Assembly: GCF_900143075.1 (NCBI RefSeq)
Contig: NZ_FRCY01000005.1
Location: 310,001 to 374,000 of the forward strand
From: Cyclobacterium lianum
Lineage (GTDB): Bacteria > Bacteroidota > Bacteroidia > Cytophagales > Cyclobacteriaceae
Reading direction: 5' to 3'
DNA length: 64,000 nt
The notes under the pieces are model-generated. The model was given only the letters and a program-made list of their open reading frames with translations, was not told where the DNA came from and made no database searches. A program made the position numbers and the translations under genes. Positions 1 through 8,832 of the stretch are shown one piece after another. The stretch's first letter is position 1, and each line of letters begins with the position of its first letter.

Positions 1-1
1 T

Positions 2-352
2 ATCGCAGTATATACGATGTTTGGGATTTTCGCGGTTGTAGGTTTTATATCACTGTGGTACAAAAGTTTTGTTCTTACCATTCCACGGCAGTACGCTTAC
101 ACAAAATATTATTTGTGGTACCTATTAATTACGAGCTTTACTTCCAGTTCGGTTTATCATTACCACTATATTATTGCTACGGTATTTGCACTATATATTT
201 TTCACCGCAGCTTTATGGAAAACAAAAAGTGGACATTCATATCCAAATTATTAGATAGTTTACCTTCCAAATCGGATCGGTTTAAAACGAAAAATTTTAC
301 ACAAGAAAAAATATACTTTCAGAGCAAGTCACATGACCATTCCCTATCATGA
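2..352 (+). CDS. C-terminal end of a membrane protein, possibly O-antigen polymerase/ligase (partial)
   Basis: The frame is open to the left edge of the window, so this is the last ~116 codons of a longer gene whose start is outside. What is visible has two or three hydrophobic segments, the later one rich in Tyr/His/Ile, followed by a short basic cytoplasmic-like tail that ends at a TGA. This pattern of late membrane helices and a basic tail fits O-antigen polymerase/ligase or EpsG-like proteins. The next genes (a sugar dehydrogenase and a GT14-type glycosyltransferase) support a glycan-synthesis setting. The family assignment is inference from topology and neighbours; no diagnostic motif is visible. 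Confidence 0.5.
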   Translation: MAVYTMFGIFAVVGFISLWYKSFVLTIPRQYAYTKYYLWYLLITSFTSSSVYHYHYIIATVFALYIFHRSFMENKKWTFISKLLDSLPSKSDRFKTKNFTQEKIYFQSKSHDHSLS

Positions 353-601
353 AGATTTCACAGAAAAAAAGGGATAAATGATTAATAGATTTACAGTTAT
401 TCGCCTATAGCAAAGTAAATATTTCCAGTAACCAGCCGAATACACCTGAATTACCCGGAAATGAATTGTTATACAAGCAATAGAAGACTAACATTCCTCT
501 CAAAAGTAAAATAGCTTGCGCGCTTAAAAAATCGCACATCCTACCACAAAAAGAAATTAGTGTAGAAAAAAAATAATAACTATTTAACCCGCTAGATAAA
601 A

Positions 602-1612
602 ATGGTTCGAACAGGAATAATAGGATTAGGTAAAATGGGTATTTCCCATTGTGCCATACTGGGTGCACACCCGGACGTCAACCTGGTAGCTGTATGTGAC
701 AGCTCCTCATTGGTAATCGAGGCCTTTAAGAAGCATTCTCAATTCCAGTGTTTTACGGATTATCGAAAAATGATTTCCGAGATGAATCTGGATGCTATCG
801 TCATTGCATCTCCAACGAAATTTCACGCTGAGATGGTGCACTATGCGCTGGACCATTCCCTACATGTCTTTTGTGAAAAACCATTTGTACTGAATCCAGA
901 AGATGCAGAAATCCTGGCCGAAAAGGCTGAAAAGAAAAATCTGGTCAACCAGGTAGGCTACCATAACCGCTTTCTGGGAACCTTTAATGAGGTAAAAGTA
1001 CTCCTTCAAATGAATATTTTGGGAGAGCTTTACCATTTCAATGGAGAGTCATACGGCCCGGTGGTAATCCGGGAAAAAGGGAGCACCTGGAGGTCCCAAA
1101 AAGGCCAGGGTGGCGGATGTCTGTATGATTATGCGTCTCACACCATAGATCTGATCCATTTTCTTCTGGGCCCGCCAACGGAGGTTGCCGGAACCCAATT
1201 AAAGAAAATATTTTCCAATGATGTAGAGGATGCAGTTTATTCCAGCATTACCTTGAATAATGGACTTCGGGGTCAATTGTCGGTAAACTGGAGCGACGAA
1301 ACACACCGGAAAATGAATACGCAAATAACCATATTGGGTAAAAAAGGAAAAATAATCGCAGACGCCACCGAGGTAAAAATCTTTTTAAAAGAAGCCAATG
1401 AGCTTCTGGGTTTACCGAAAGGCTGGACAGTGAAATACCTCACAGAATTGACGCCCAATGTAGATTACTACCTACGGGGTGAAGAATACTCATCCCAGAT
1501 CGATCATTTTATAAAATGCATAAAAGACCTGAAAACAATCAATAAAAGCTCATTTAGAAGCGCATCATTTACCGACCAACTTATTTCTAAATTAATTTCC
1601 GACAATAAATAA
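602..1612 (+). CDS. Gfo/Idh/MocA family NAD(P)-dependent sugar oxidoreductase
   Basis: A 336-residue protein with an N-terminal Rossmann dinucleotide-binding motif (GIIGLGKMG, residues ~5-13). The family Glu-Lys-Pro triad sits in HVFCEKPFVL near residue 97, and the C-terminal alpha/beta domain has a GGGCLYDYASHTIDL stretch whose His and Asp match the usual substrate-binding positions. Members oxidise or reduce sugars and nucleotide sugars; here the setting suggests making a modified sugar for a surface polysaccharide, but the substrate cannot be read from sequence. The stop is followed after 6 bp by the next start, so the two genes are probably co-transcribed. The length is normal for the family. 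Confidence 0.88.
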   Translation: MVRTGIIGLGKMGISHCAILGAHPDVNLVAVCDSSSLVIEAFKKHSQFQCFTDYRKMISEMNLDAIVIASPTKFHAEMVHYALDHSLHVFCEKPFVLNPEDAEILAEKAEKKNLVNQVGYHNRFLGTFNEVKVLLQMNILGELYHFNGESYGPVVIREKGSTWRSQKGQGGGCLYDYASHTIDLIHFLLGPPTEVAGTQLKKIFSNDVEDAVYSSITLNNGLRGQLSVNWSDETHRKMNTQITILGKKGKIIADATEVKIFLKEANELLGLPKGWTVKYLTELTPNVDYYLRGEEYSSQIDHFIKCIKDLKTINKSSFRSASFTDQLISKLISDNK

Positions 1613-1618
1613 GAAAAC

Positions 1619-2509
1619 ATGGAAAGAGTACTATTCGGTGATAACCAGTTTTTTGGTGTTAACCACAGTTCAGATGAAAAAGCACGGGCACAAACCATTC
1701 GCTTTCAGGAAGACGATGCCATCATGGCAGTATTAGACTCCGCGATTGATGAGGGGATCAACACATTCATGTGTACCACACATGACCGGATCGGCGAAAT
1801 ATGTAACCGAATCAGAGGAAGCGAAAAATACCAAAATTTTAAATTAAACCCTTGCATGCCCTATGCTCACAAATATGCTAATGCTGTAACAGAATTGGGC
1901 TATGTGGGAACAATAAAACAATTCGTTCCCGGGAATATCTTCAGCACTTTTGCTAAAGGAGGACTGGCATTTATGAAAAAAGATTTTAACGAGCTTGCAA
2001 AATTAATGATTGATGCCGAGATGAAAATGTTTAAAGGCATTAACACGCCGGTAATATGGGTACAAAATGTAATTACCGATTTGTTACTTGGCCTGGGCAT
2101 GACCGACTTCCTGGTAACCTTCTACAAGCATATCAAAGAAAAGTACCATGCGGAGCCGGGATTCATCACGATGAATTTACCTCTATTACTGGATACTCTG
2201 GAGAAAGCAGGAATTGAAAATCCAACTGTTTGCGCCTCCATCAACAAAATTGGCTTCAGAATGTCCGGGGGAATAAAAAGATATGAAGAAGTTATCGCAC
2301 AAAAAAGATGCAGATTGGTGGCCATGCAGGTTTTGGCAGCCGGTGCCTTGGCTCCCCGGGAAGCATTTGAATACGTTTGCGGGCTGGATGGGGTCGAATC
2401 AATTCTTTTTGGTGCATCTTCGAGATCCAATATCCATCAGTCAAAAGTGATGATTGATAGCTTTTCTTCACTGGACCGTACCGTAGAAAGGAAGGTAAAT
2501 TACGTTTAG
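1619..2509 (+). CDS. TIM-barrel-like protein of unknown function, paired with the oxidoreductase
   Basis: 296 residues, no signal peptide and no membrane segment, so it is likely cytoplasmic. It opens with RVLFGDNQFFGVNHSS, has a regular alternation of hydrophobic strands and amphipathic helices, and near the end contains GVESILFGASSRSNI. That closing segment resembles the last strand and phosphate-type loop of aldo/keto-reductase or other TIM barrels, but I cannot name a family. It starts 6 bp after the Gfo/Idh/MocA gene, so an enzymatic step in the same sugar pathway is the likeliest role. An internal motif MQVLAAGALAPREAFEYV may serve as a family marker for a search. Confidence 0.7.
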   Translation: MERVLFGDNQFFGVNHSSDEKARAQTIRFQEDDAIMAVLDSAIDEGINTFMCTTHDRIGEICNRIRGSEKYQNFKLNPCMPYAHKYANAVTELGYVGTIKQFVPGNIFSTFAKGGLAFMKKDFNELAKLMIDAEMKMFKGINTPVIWVQNVITDLLLGLGMTDFLVTFYKHIKEKYHAEPGFITMNLPLLLDTLEKAGIENPTVCASINKIGFRMSGGIKRYEEVIAQKRCRLVAMQVLAAGALAPREAFEYVCGLDGVESILFGASSRSNIHQSKVMIDSFSSLDRTVERKVNYV

Positions 2510-2626
2510 ATTTAATGCCTGAAAGTTATAAAATACAACATTCTTCCCCATTACCTTTTAAGCCCAAATAACTCTAAAGAAAGGTATAATTCGAGATTGG
2601 AATCTGGTAGACTAAGTTCATAGAAC

Positions 2627-2962
2627 ATGAAGACAACTGATGTAGGACTGTCCGACAATCAACGTTTTATAGATAGGTTTTACAGCATCGCGGCTGTCTT
2701 CTGAACAGGTTTCGGCAATCTGGAAAACAGCTTCTATACATCCCCGGTAGAGGGTTATTCTCAAATACCCTACATACCTGGATTTGCATGTTGGTACACT
2801 ACGAGAGCTGAGGGGACGATACGATAATAACTACGGGTGCAAACCCATGAGGTAGAAGTAACAATTTGCTCTATCGGTAATATTGTTCCCATTCCGAGCG
2901 AGGTTGGTGACAGAACCTATCAAACGAATTTTCTATTCAGAAAATTCTTACTAGAGCGGTAA
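2627..2962 (+). pseudogene. Decayed ORF in the 2510-3048 gap
   Basis: The 539-bp gap between the TIM-barrel-like gene and the glycosyltransferase holds no intact gene. One plus frame, beginning with ATG at 2627, reads like protein for 111 codons up to a TAA at 2960. It is broken only by a TGA at 2702-2704 and a TAA-TAA pair near 2825. The pieces read as ordinary mixed-composition protein, for example the segments starting TGFGNLENSFYTSP and VEVTICSIGNIVPIP. I cannot name the family. It may be a dead glycan gene or transposon remnant; it could also be chance, since only three frames need be scanned over a short stretch. Confidence 0.3.
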
Positions 2963-3048
2963 CTCAGGTTTCGGGAATAACGGATCAGGTTTTTATTCCT
3001 TCTGGAAATAAATTGCCTTTTTGCTTTTTCACTATTATTTTGACACCT

Positions 3049-4020
3049 ATGATAATTAATTATTTGATACTAGCGCATACCAATCCACTTCAGGTACGGA
3101 AATTGATCGCGGCCTTAAATCATACAAACAGCTACTTTTATGTACATGTAGATTTAAAGGCCGAAATTGCTCCTTTTAAGGATGCATTAAAAGATTTTCG
3201 TAACCTTTATATCCTGCCCGAGCATCAACGAGAGACTTGCAACTGGGGAGGTATGGGCATTGTTAGAGCAACTTTCACCATGCTCAAACTTGTAGAGGAA
3301 AGTCGCAAAAACGGATATGCTGTGCTTCTGAGTGGTCAGGACTATCCGGTCAAATCCAGTGATTATATTAACTCCTATTTTCAAAGCAACCCCGGAAAGG
3401 ATTTTATTTCCTGGTTTCCATTACCTTCAAACCGTTGGGTTCGGGGAGGTATGGATAGGTTAAACCATTACAAAATAGAATTATCGCAGAATAAGGGTGA
3501 TTTTGTGCAGCTACCTTCCCTGCATTCCAGGGACTTTTACAGCTTTGACACTCTAAAAAAACTTGTGAAGGTCATTTTCAGAGGAAAAACATCATCCCTT
3601 CGTGTATTGTCAAATAAAAAAAGCTTTCCTGATTACCTTAAGCCTAATGGCGGTGATACCTGGTGGGCATTAAATACGGAAACCGTTTCTAAAATTTTGG
3701 AATTTGTGCAAAACCATAGCGACTTGATTCAATACATGTCCAATTCCACTCTTCCGGATGAAATATTGTTTCAAAGTCTCGTGCTGGAAATTAATAAGGA
3801 CCATTTGGACAGCATTCATAATTGCCTAACTTTTGTGAACTGGTCAGGCAGCAGAGATGCCCCATCTCCTCAAACCTTCACTCCAGAGGATCTGCCAAGA
3901 TTACGGGAGCTGTCTCCCGATTTTTTATTTGCCCGAAAATTCGATATGCAGCTCTATCCCGAACTCCCCGATCGTATTGAAAATGAGGTTTGGCCGGCCT
4001 ATGTCAAAAAAGAAGTGTAG
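3049..4020 (+). CDS. GT14-type (core-2/I-branching) glycosyltransferase
   Basis: 323 residues from the ATG at 3049. An upstream TTG at 3013 is in frame but would add a 12-residue hydrophobic leader without precedent in the family, so I prefer 3049. The protein carries the branching-enzyme signatures in order: ILAHTNPLQVRKLI at the N-terminus, WGGMGIVRAT, VLLSGQDYPVKS, GGDTWWALN and the acidic LPDEILFQSLV. Family members transfer N-acetylglucosamine or xylose onto an acceptor sugar; the bacterial ones act in capsule or exopolysaccharide assembly. It lies alone between a 539-bp gap and a convergent gene. Its stop codon lies inside the palindrome at 4015-4048, which probably ends its transcript. 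Confidence 0.85.
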   Translation: MIINYLILAHTNPLQVRKLIAALNHTNSYFYVHVDLKAEIAPFKDALKDFRNLYILPEHQRETCNWGGMGIVRATFTMLKLVEESRKNGYAVLLSGQDYPVKSSDYINSYFQSNPGKDFISWFPLPSNRWVRGGMDRLNHYKIELSQNKGDFVQLPSLHSRDFYSFDTLKKLVKVIFRGKTSSLRVLSNKKSFPDYLKPNGGDTWWALNTETVSKILEFVQNHSDLIQYMSNSTLPDEILFQSLVLEINKDHLDSIHNCLTFVNWSGSRDAPSPQTFTPEDLPRLRELSPDFLFARKFDMQLYPELPDRIENEVWPAYVKKEV

Positions 4021-4048
4021 CCAATTATCCCGGGATAATTGGCTACAC
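4015..4048. terminator. Perfect 34-bp palindrome between convergent genes
   Basis: Two 17-base arms are exact reverse complements with no unpaired centre (centre CCCGGG). The left arm begins GTGTAGCCAATT and contains the TAG stop of the glycosyltransferase. It lies between a plus gene ending at 4020 and a minus gene ending at 4063, so a bidirectional terminator is the natural reading. There is no T-run on either side, so it may work as a 3' stabilising hairpin instead. Confidence 0.6.
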
Positions 4049-4062
4049 ATTATTGCCCTAAA

Positions 4063-6657
4063 CTAAGGCATCACCATAAATCGCAGGCGTTCTGCAGAGG
4101 TGTCTGTCTTTATCACACTCAAAAGATAAACACCTTCCTTAAATCCGCTTAAAGGTATCAGAAATTGTCCGTTTTGATGTTGAAGATTTAAAGGATCAAG
4201 CTGGAACATAAGATTTCCCAAGCTATCATGAACCAAAAATTGTTGAAAATCACCGGAATCTCCCTTGAGATAAATGTGGTCAACGGCGGGATTCGGAAAA
4301 AGAGACATAGAAAACTCTGAATTAGGGTTTTCTGTGCTTTCATTCGATTGCGCAGAATCAGTCGCTGTCTGAGCTAGTCTGAGATTGGAGCTGGTTGATG
4401 ATCTGGTGCCCGAGATCGCCACACCGGATATCGTTGCCCGGTTTGCAAATGCTTGCAATTTGATCTCCAATATTCCATCTTTAACTTCCACTTGCTTAAA
4501 AACCAATTCCAGGGGCTGGTTATTATTTTCTAAAAAGAGGTCTAAATTGTTCTTTACTACTTTTCCTTCCAAAGAAATGCTAAACACCCTATTTCCTGCT
4601 ATTGCTCTTGGACCTCTTTTACCATACCAAAGTTCATTGTGATAGGTTCTGACTTCATAGGTCCCATTTGGCACCGGTATTTTATAAATTAGGGTCAGCC
4701 CATGTCGTTCGGATTGAAATAGTGCGTCCTTACTGGCCGAAGCATCAGCATAGGTAGTTTTTGAGTTATAGAAATCAAATGAACCGATTTCTGCTTCAAA
4801 CTCATTATTCCCGAAGGTTGTAGCCTCAGATGAACCAGCATTAAATGCAATTTGAAAATCGTTTTGCTCAAGGCCCGGTTTGCCACCCTGTGTCTCCTGA
4901 GGGAAAACCGATAAAGCTGAAAGTGTCGCTCGGTTTTGTGAGGCAATCATCCGGATGTCCAGCTTGCCGTCAACCACCTTGATATTTTCAAAAACCAGCG
5001 TCGTCGGTTTGTTATTGCTTTCCCTGTATAGGTCAAAATTCTCCTTTACATATACTCCTTCCATTTGTATTGAAAACACCCTTCTCCCCGCAGTGGCCGA
5101 AGGACCATATCTGCCAAACCATAGTTCATTGTGGTAGGTGACCACCGTATAGGTGCCATTTTCCAAGGGAACATGTAACCTGAGATCATCTGAATTTCTC
5201 TCCTGTTGGTAAAGTTTTGTTCCACTTGCATTGATATCACTATATGTATAGGATGTTCCCGAAACCAGATCTAACCCTGCCACAGACCTGTAAACAGCTT
5301 CCTCAAAAACGATATCCTCATTGCTCCCAAAACCAAAATGTAGCCCTGACCCCAAGGGAAGTTGTGTGATATCATCTGGATCAGTGTCGGGTTGCTCTAC
5401 GCTTTCCTCTTCCTTAGCCATTACAATAAGTCTTATTCCCTCGGATTCCTTAGCAGTTCCCTGAGTATCCCATACTTTTGCTTTGATCTGATAAGTACCT
5501 GCTGAAAGATTGGAAAGGTTATAGTCATAGGGTGCATCGTTGGCCGTTCCCAGTAAATTACCGTTCCGAAAAAATTCCACCTTATCGATTTCAAGGCGTG
5601 GATCGGTCGATACTTTCGCTTCAATTTTCACCGACTCGCCTTCCGTAATAGAGAAATCACTTTGGGGTTTGGTGATAGTGATCTCAGGTTCTAAAAATGG
5701 TGCAGGTTCCTTTTCCGGTTCTGGCAGGCCCGGAAGATTAATTGACAGATCATCAACGTATATATTTGACACGCTTGGGAAAGTTTTATCAGCGTAAGCA
5801 TTGATACTAAACATATTTTGATCTACCTCAGGTCTTAAGGTGTTGATTGACTTGGTATCTATGATCAATTTATCATCTTGCCAGACAAGGATCCTACCTT
5901 TGTCACCCCGGTCCTGAATAATTCGCATTTGAATTTTTACCCATTTTTTTACGGGAAGATCCACACCTACGGGAGCTGCCCAGCTTTTACCGGGTTTATT
6001 TCCCCAAAATTTCTGAAGATCGGCGAGACTTAAGTAATTGGCTCCGCCAGACCCTGCCCCACCGCGTACATTTAAACCGAGGACAAAATGTGGAGAATTG
6101 ATCTGGTCCGGCCCTGTGCCAGCACCCCCGGGCGCAAATTTTACACCTTTCGTTTGAATCAGGTTAAACCAACTGTTGTTCCGGTCAAGATCAATCCGAT
6201 TTGGAAAGTATAAATATTGTGTAAAAATCAAATCTTTGTGATCCCCGATTTCTGACCAGCGAAAATTTCTTGTACCATGTCCTCCACCATTTGTGGTGTT
6301 TATGGACATTTTCAACGAACGATTTCCAGACCTCGCCACATCAGAACTCACAGAGCTGTTGCCCCCGTTGCTATTAAACTCTCCTCCGCCTCCATCCTGC
6401 GACCATTCCTGCTGGGTACCACTTTCATGTCCCGCACTCCACAATTGCTGTCCCAGGGAATTTGTGGGAACCGTATCCTGATTAAAATAAATTAAACTAT
6501 GATTATTACCATATTTTAATCTATCTACCATAATATTACTACTATCCACTGCCATAGTAGTAAAGTACATTAAAAAAGCGCAGACAAGCGCTGACATTGT
6601 TAGTCCCGTTTGGGTAGCTGTTTTTCCATTTGCTGTTTTGTTCATTTCTATTTTCAT
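4063..6657 (-). CDS. T9SS-exported polysaccharide-lyase-like protein with Ig-like and two malectin-like domains
   Basis: 864 residues. Visible order: signal or anchor segment ~18-37; jelly-roll polysaccharide-lyase-like domain ~65-310 (WNLIQT-type core, QINSPHFVLGLNVRGG, ending in IYVDDLSINLP); Pro/Glu linker; Ig-like domain ~325-412 (KVEFFRNGNLLGT, GTYQIKAKVWD); malectin-like repeats ~438-588 and ~600-750, each with the core Y-H-N-E-L-W-[FY]-G and NRAT[LI]S; then a T9SS type A sorting domain ~785-864 beginning SLFPNPA. It is probably secreted and retained at the surface, binding and possibly cleaving an acidic polysaccharide, perhaps the one made next door. Catalytic activity is inference; no catalytic residues can be assigned with confidence. 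The malectin repeats are clearly related to those in the protein at 58466-63397. Confidence 0.8.
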   Translation of the reverse strand: MKIEMNKTANGKTATQTGLTMSALVCAFLMYFTTMAVDSSNIMVDRLKYGNNHSLIYFNQDTVPTNSLGQQLWSAGHESGTQQEWSQDGGGGEFNSNGGNSSVSSDVARSGNRSLKMSINTTNGGGHGTRNFRWSEIGDHKDLIFTQYLYFPNRIDLDRNNSWFNLIQTKGVKFAPGGAGTGPDQINSPHFVLGLNVRGGAGSGGANYLSLADLQKFWGNKPGKSWAAPVGVDLPVKKWVKIQMRIIQDRGDKGRILVWQDDKLIIDTKSINTLRPEVDQNMFSINAYADKTFPSVSNIYVDDLSINLPGLPEPEKEPAPFLEPEITITKPQSDFSITEGESVKIEAKVSTDPRLEIDKVEFFRNGNLLGTANDAPYDYNLSNLSAGTYQIKAKVWDTQGTAKESEGIRLIVMAKEEESVEQPDTDPDDITQLPLGSGLHFGFGSNEDIVFEEAVYRSVAGLDLVSGTSYTYSDINASGTKLYQQERNSDDLRLHVPLENGTYTVVTYHNELWFGRYGPSATAGRRVFSIQMEGVYVKENFDLYRESNNKPTTLVFENIKVVDGKLDIRMIASQNRATLSALSVFPQETQGGKPGLEQNDFQIAFNAGSSEATTFGNNEFEAEIGSFDFYNSKTTYADASASKDALFQSERHGLTLIYKIPVPNGTYEVRTYHNELWYGKRGPRAIAGNRVFSISLEGKVVKNNLDLFLENNNQPLELVFKQVEVKDGILEIKLQAFANRATISGVAISGTRSSTSSNLRLAQTATDSAQSNESTENPNSEFSMSLFPNPAVDHIYLKGDSGDFQQFLVHDSLGNLMFQLDPLNLQHQNGQFLIPLSGFKEGVYLLSVIKTDTSAERLRFMVMP

Positions 6658-7084
6658 TTGATTAGGTATTGTTTAAGCCATAAAAAGGAAATTGATTTAT
6701 TATTTTTTGCTTTTTGATTTTACAAATAATAGATTATGCATTTAACATACATCGAAATTTATTTCTTATTACTATGGTGTTTTTTAAAATAAACAAAATT
6801 TTATTCTAATTGTCAATAATGTGTTGGCAAAATATTCTACACCGAATCATAATTAGGATTTCGGGAATTGGTTGCAAAATGCTTTTTCCGGGCAATGAAA
6901 CTCAAAAAATAGATTGTAAATAATCTATTTTTAATAATATTTAACCGAGAAATAAATCGGATCCAAAATAGGCTTCGGGTGATTAACACTGCTTTGGCAA
7001 CCGGTGAAGTTCATATTCAATGCCAAAATTGACTTTTCAATTAAAAATGATCTACTTGCCAACCAAAAAGCGGCCTTCCAAAAC
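6658..7084. promoter_or_regulatory. Divergent intergenic region with an 11-bp inverted repeat
   Basis: This 427-bp AT-rich spacer separates the minus-strand lyase-like gene from fabH and must hold both promoters. An inverted repeat at 6905-6932 has two perfect 11-base arms (AAAAATAGATT / AATCTATTTTT) around a 6-base loop. It could be an operator or a weak terminator. I see no other gene; the upstream extension of the fabH frame to 7004 is discounted below. Confidence 0.4.
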
Positions 7085-8083
7085 ATGAAAAACTCCATCA
7101 TCGCCGGAGCCGGTCATTATCTACCGGAACGTATCGTCAGCAACCATGAGCTATCTACCATGATGAATACCAATGATGCCTGGATCGTGGAGCGGACAGG
7201 TATCAGAGAAAGAAGGTGGTTTACCCCCGGTAAGGATACCGTCACCAGCATGGCAAAAGCTGCCTCGGAAATAGCGATCCACAATGCAGGCATCCAGACA
7301 AGGGAAATCGATTTTATCATTTTTGCCACCATCACCCCGGATTACTTTATCCCTGGTAACGGAGTACTGCTTCAAAGAGAACTCGGTCTACAGGGTATTG
7401 GGGCACTCGATGTCAGGAATGCCTGCTCGGGTTTTGTGTATGCAGTATCCATTGCTGACCAATATATCAAATCCGGTATGTACCGCAATATCCTTGTGGT
7501 AGGCGCAGAGATACAATCCTCTGCGCTCGACAAGAGTGACGCCGGAAGGTCCAGTGCTGTGATCTTTGCTGACGGGGCCGGAGCCGTGGTACTCCAGGCC
7601 AGTTCAGATACACAGAGAGGCATCCTCTCTACTCATCTGCATGCAGATGGTGACCATGCAGAAGAGCTCTATGTAAGGGATCCCGGCAGCAGCAGAGAGG
7701 TCAGGGTTTCTCAGGAACTGATTGACAGCGGATCGTTCAATCTGCAAATGAATGGAAATGCTGTGTTCAAACATGCGGTCGTCAGATTTTACGAGGTGGT
7801 ACAGGAAGCCCTGAAAGCCAATCATTACACTGCTCAGGACCTGGACTTGCTTATCCCCCATCAGGCAAACCTCAGAATCAGTCAGTACCTGCAGGAAAAG
7901 ATGGGGTTGGAAAACAGGCAGATTTTTAACAATATCATGAGCTATGGTAATACCACAGCAGCCACGATTCCCATTGCGATAAGCGAGGCACTTGCTTTGG
8001 GAAAAATAAAGCCAAACGACCTGGTATGCCTGGCTGCCTTCGGCAGTGGTTTTGCCTGGGCGTCTGCCCTTGTACGCTGGTAA
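7085..8083 (+). CDS. fabH: 3-oxoacyl-ACP synthase III (KAS III)
   Basis: 332 residues from the ATG at 7085; a GTG at 7004 is in frame, but the KAS III fold begins right after 7085 (IIAGAGHYLP), so the later start is chosen. The catalytic triad of the family is visible: Cys114 in RNACSGF, His259 in IPHQAN and Asn289 in YGNTTAATIP. The enzyme condenses acetyl-CoA (or a branched primer) with malonyl-ACP to start fatty-acid synthesis. Many Bacteroidota carry several paralogs, some serving specialised lipids such as flexirubin-type pigments. The isolated position and the partner at 8084, with no fab genes around, suggest this may be a secondary copy rather than the housekeeping one (inference). 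Confidence 0.88.
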   Translation: MKNSIIAGAGHYLPERIVSNHELSTMMNTNDAWIVERTGIRERRWFTPGKDTVTSMAKAASEIAIHNAGIQTREIDFIIFATITPDYFIPGNGVLLQRELGLQGIGALDVRNACSGFVYAVSIADQYIKSGMYRNILVVGAEIQSSALDKSDAGRSSAVIFADGAGAVVLQASSDTQRGILSTHLHADGDHAEELYVRDPGSSREVRVSQELIDSGSFNLQMNGNAVFKHAVVRFYEVVQEALKANHYTAQDLDLLIPHQANLRISQYLQEKMGLENRQIFNNIMSYGNTTAATIPIAISEALALGKIKPNDLVCLAAFGSGFAWASALVRW

Positions 8084-8722
8084 ATGATGACGACTATGTT
8101 TGATTATGAAGAGTTGCTCGCCATCACTACAGACAGACTGCTTTTTGAGAAAATCAGCGCAGCTAAGAAAGTGTATACCGATATATTTTCGCAAACCGCC
8201 AATCAACTCTCCAGAGATTTTCTAAACCAAGCTCACCCGAACAACAAAGGCGTCAAAATCAGTAAAGGAAATGAATTGCAACACTGTCCCTACCAGGTTT
8301 TGGATGTACTGCGAGATTTTGACCCGTCTGCAGGCTGTAATATACGCGTTCTGAACTGGTGGGGACGAGGAATGTTCATGTTTGTTTTTTTTGGAAAAAA
8401 CCATACTTGCCTGCGTGATGCACATGCTTTGTTAGAATGGGCCGGAAAAAACCGGTATCAGATATGTTTGTCGGACTTATGGGGATACAGTGAAATCATC
8501 GATCAAAAAAAGACCCTACCCAGCAAACTCTTTAGTGAGGAAAAATTAAGGGAGCACCTCAGAAGCTATTCCCACCTACAGTTAATGAAGTCTCTGCCTT
8601 TGCTTTCGGCCAATGAAATGGCAGGGCATATCAAGATCGAAATCGAAAGTACCCTTTCTATAATGAATAACCTACCTCCTCTGAATAACATTACAGGCCA
8701 CAAAAAACGGAGCAGTCGGTAA
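8084..8722 (+). CDS. Unrecognised protein abutting fabH
   Basis: 212 residues, no signal peptide or membrane segment. The ATG follows the fabH stop with no spacing (TAA-ATG), so the pair is surely translated from one mRNA and probably coupled. The centre contains CPYQVLDVLRDFDPSAGCNIRVLNWWGRGMFMFVFF, a dense aromatic/hydrophobic core resembling small conserved Cytophagales proteins of unknown function. Residues ~130-180 form a charged helical tail. Function is unknown; an acyl-chain or ketosynthase-linked role is suggested only by the arrangement. Confidence 0.72.
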   Translation: MMTTMFDYEELLAITTDRLLFEKISAAKKVYTDIFSQTANQLSRDFLNQAHPNNKGVKISKGNELQHCPYQVLDVLRDFDPSAGCNIRVLNWWGRGMFMFVFFGKNHTCLRDAHALLEWAGKNRYQICLSDLWGYSEIIDQKKTLPSKLFSEEKLREHLRSYSHLQLMKSLPLLSANEMAGHIKIEIESTLSIMNNLPPLNNITGHKKRSSR

Positions 8723-8832
8723 AAATGATTAAACTTTTTCCAAACTAAATATAATTTTTTAACTATATAATGTAAATTGGAACCCGTAACAGACACATTC
8801 CGTATCACTTTGTAAATTGATCTGAAACACGC

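Noticed and set aside
7004-7084. Upstream extension of fabH to a GTG at 7004
   Set aside because: The 27 extra residues do not match the KAS III family, whose fold begins at the later ATG.
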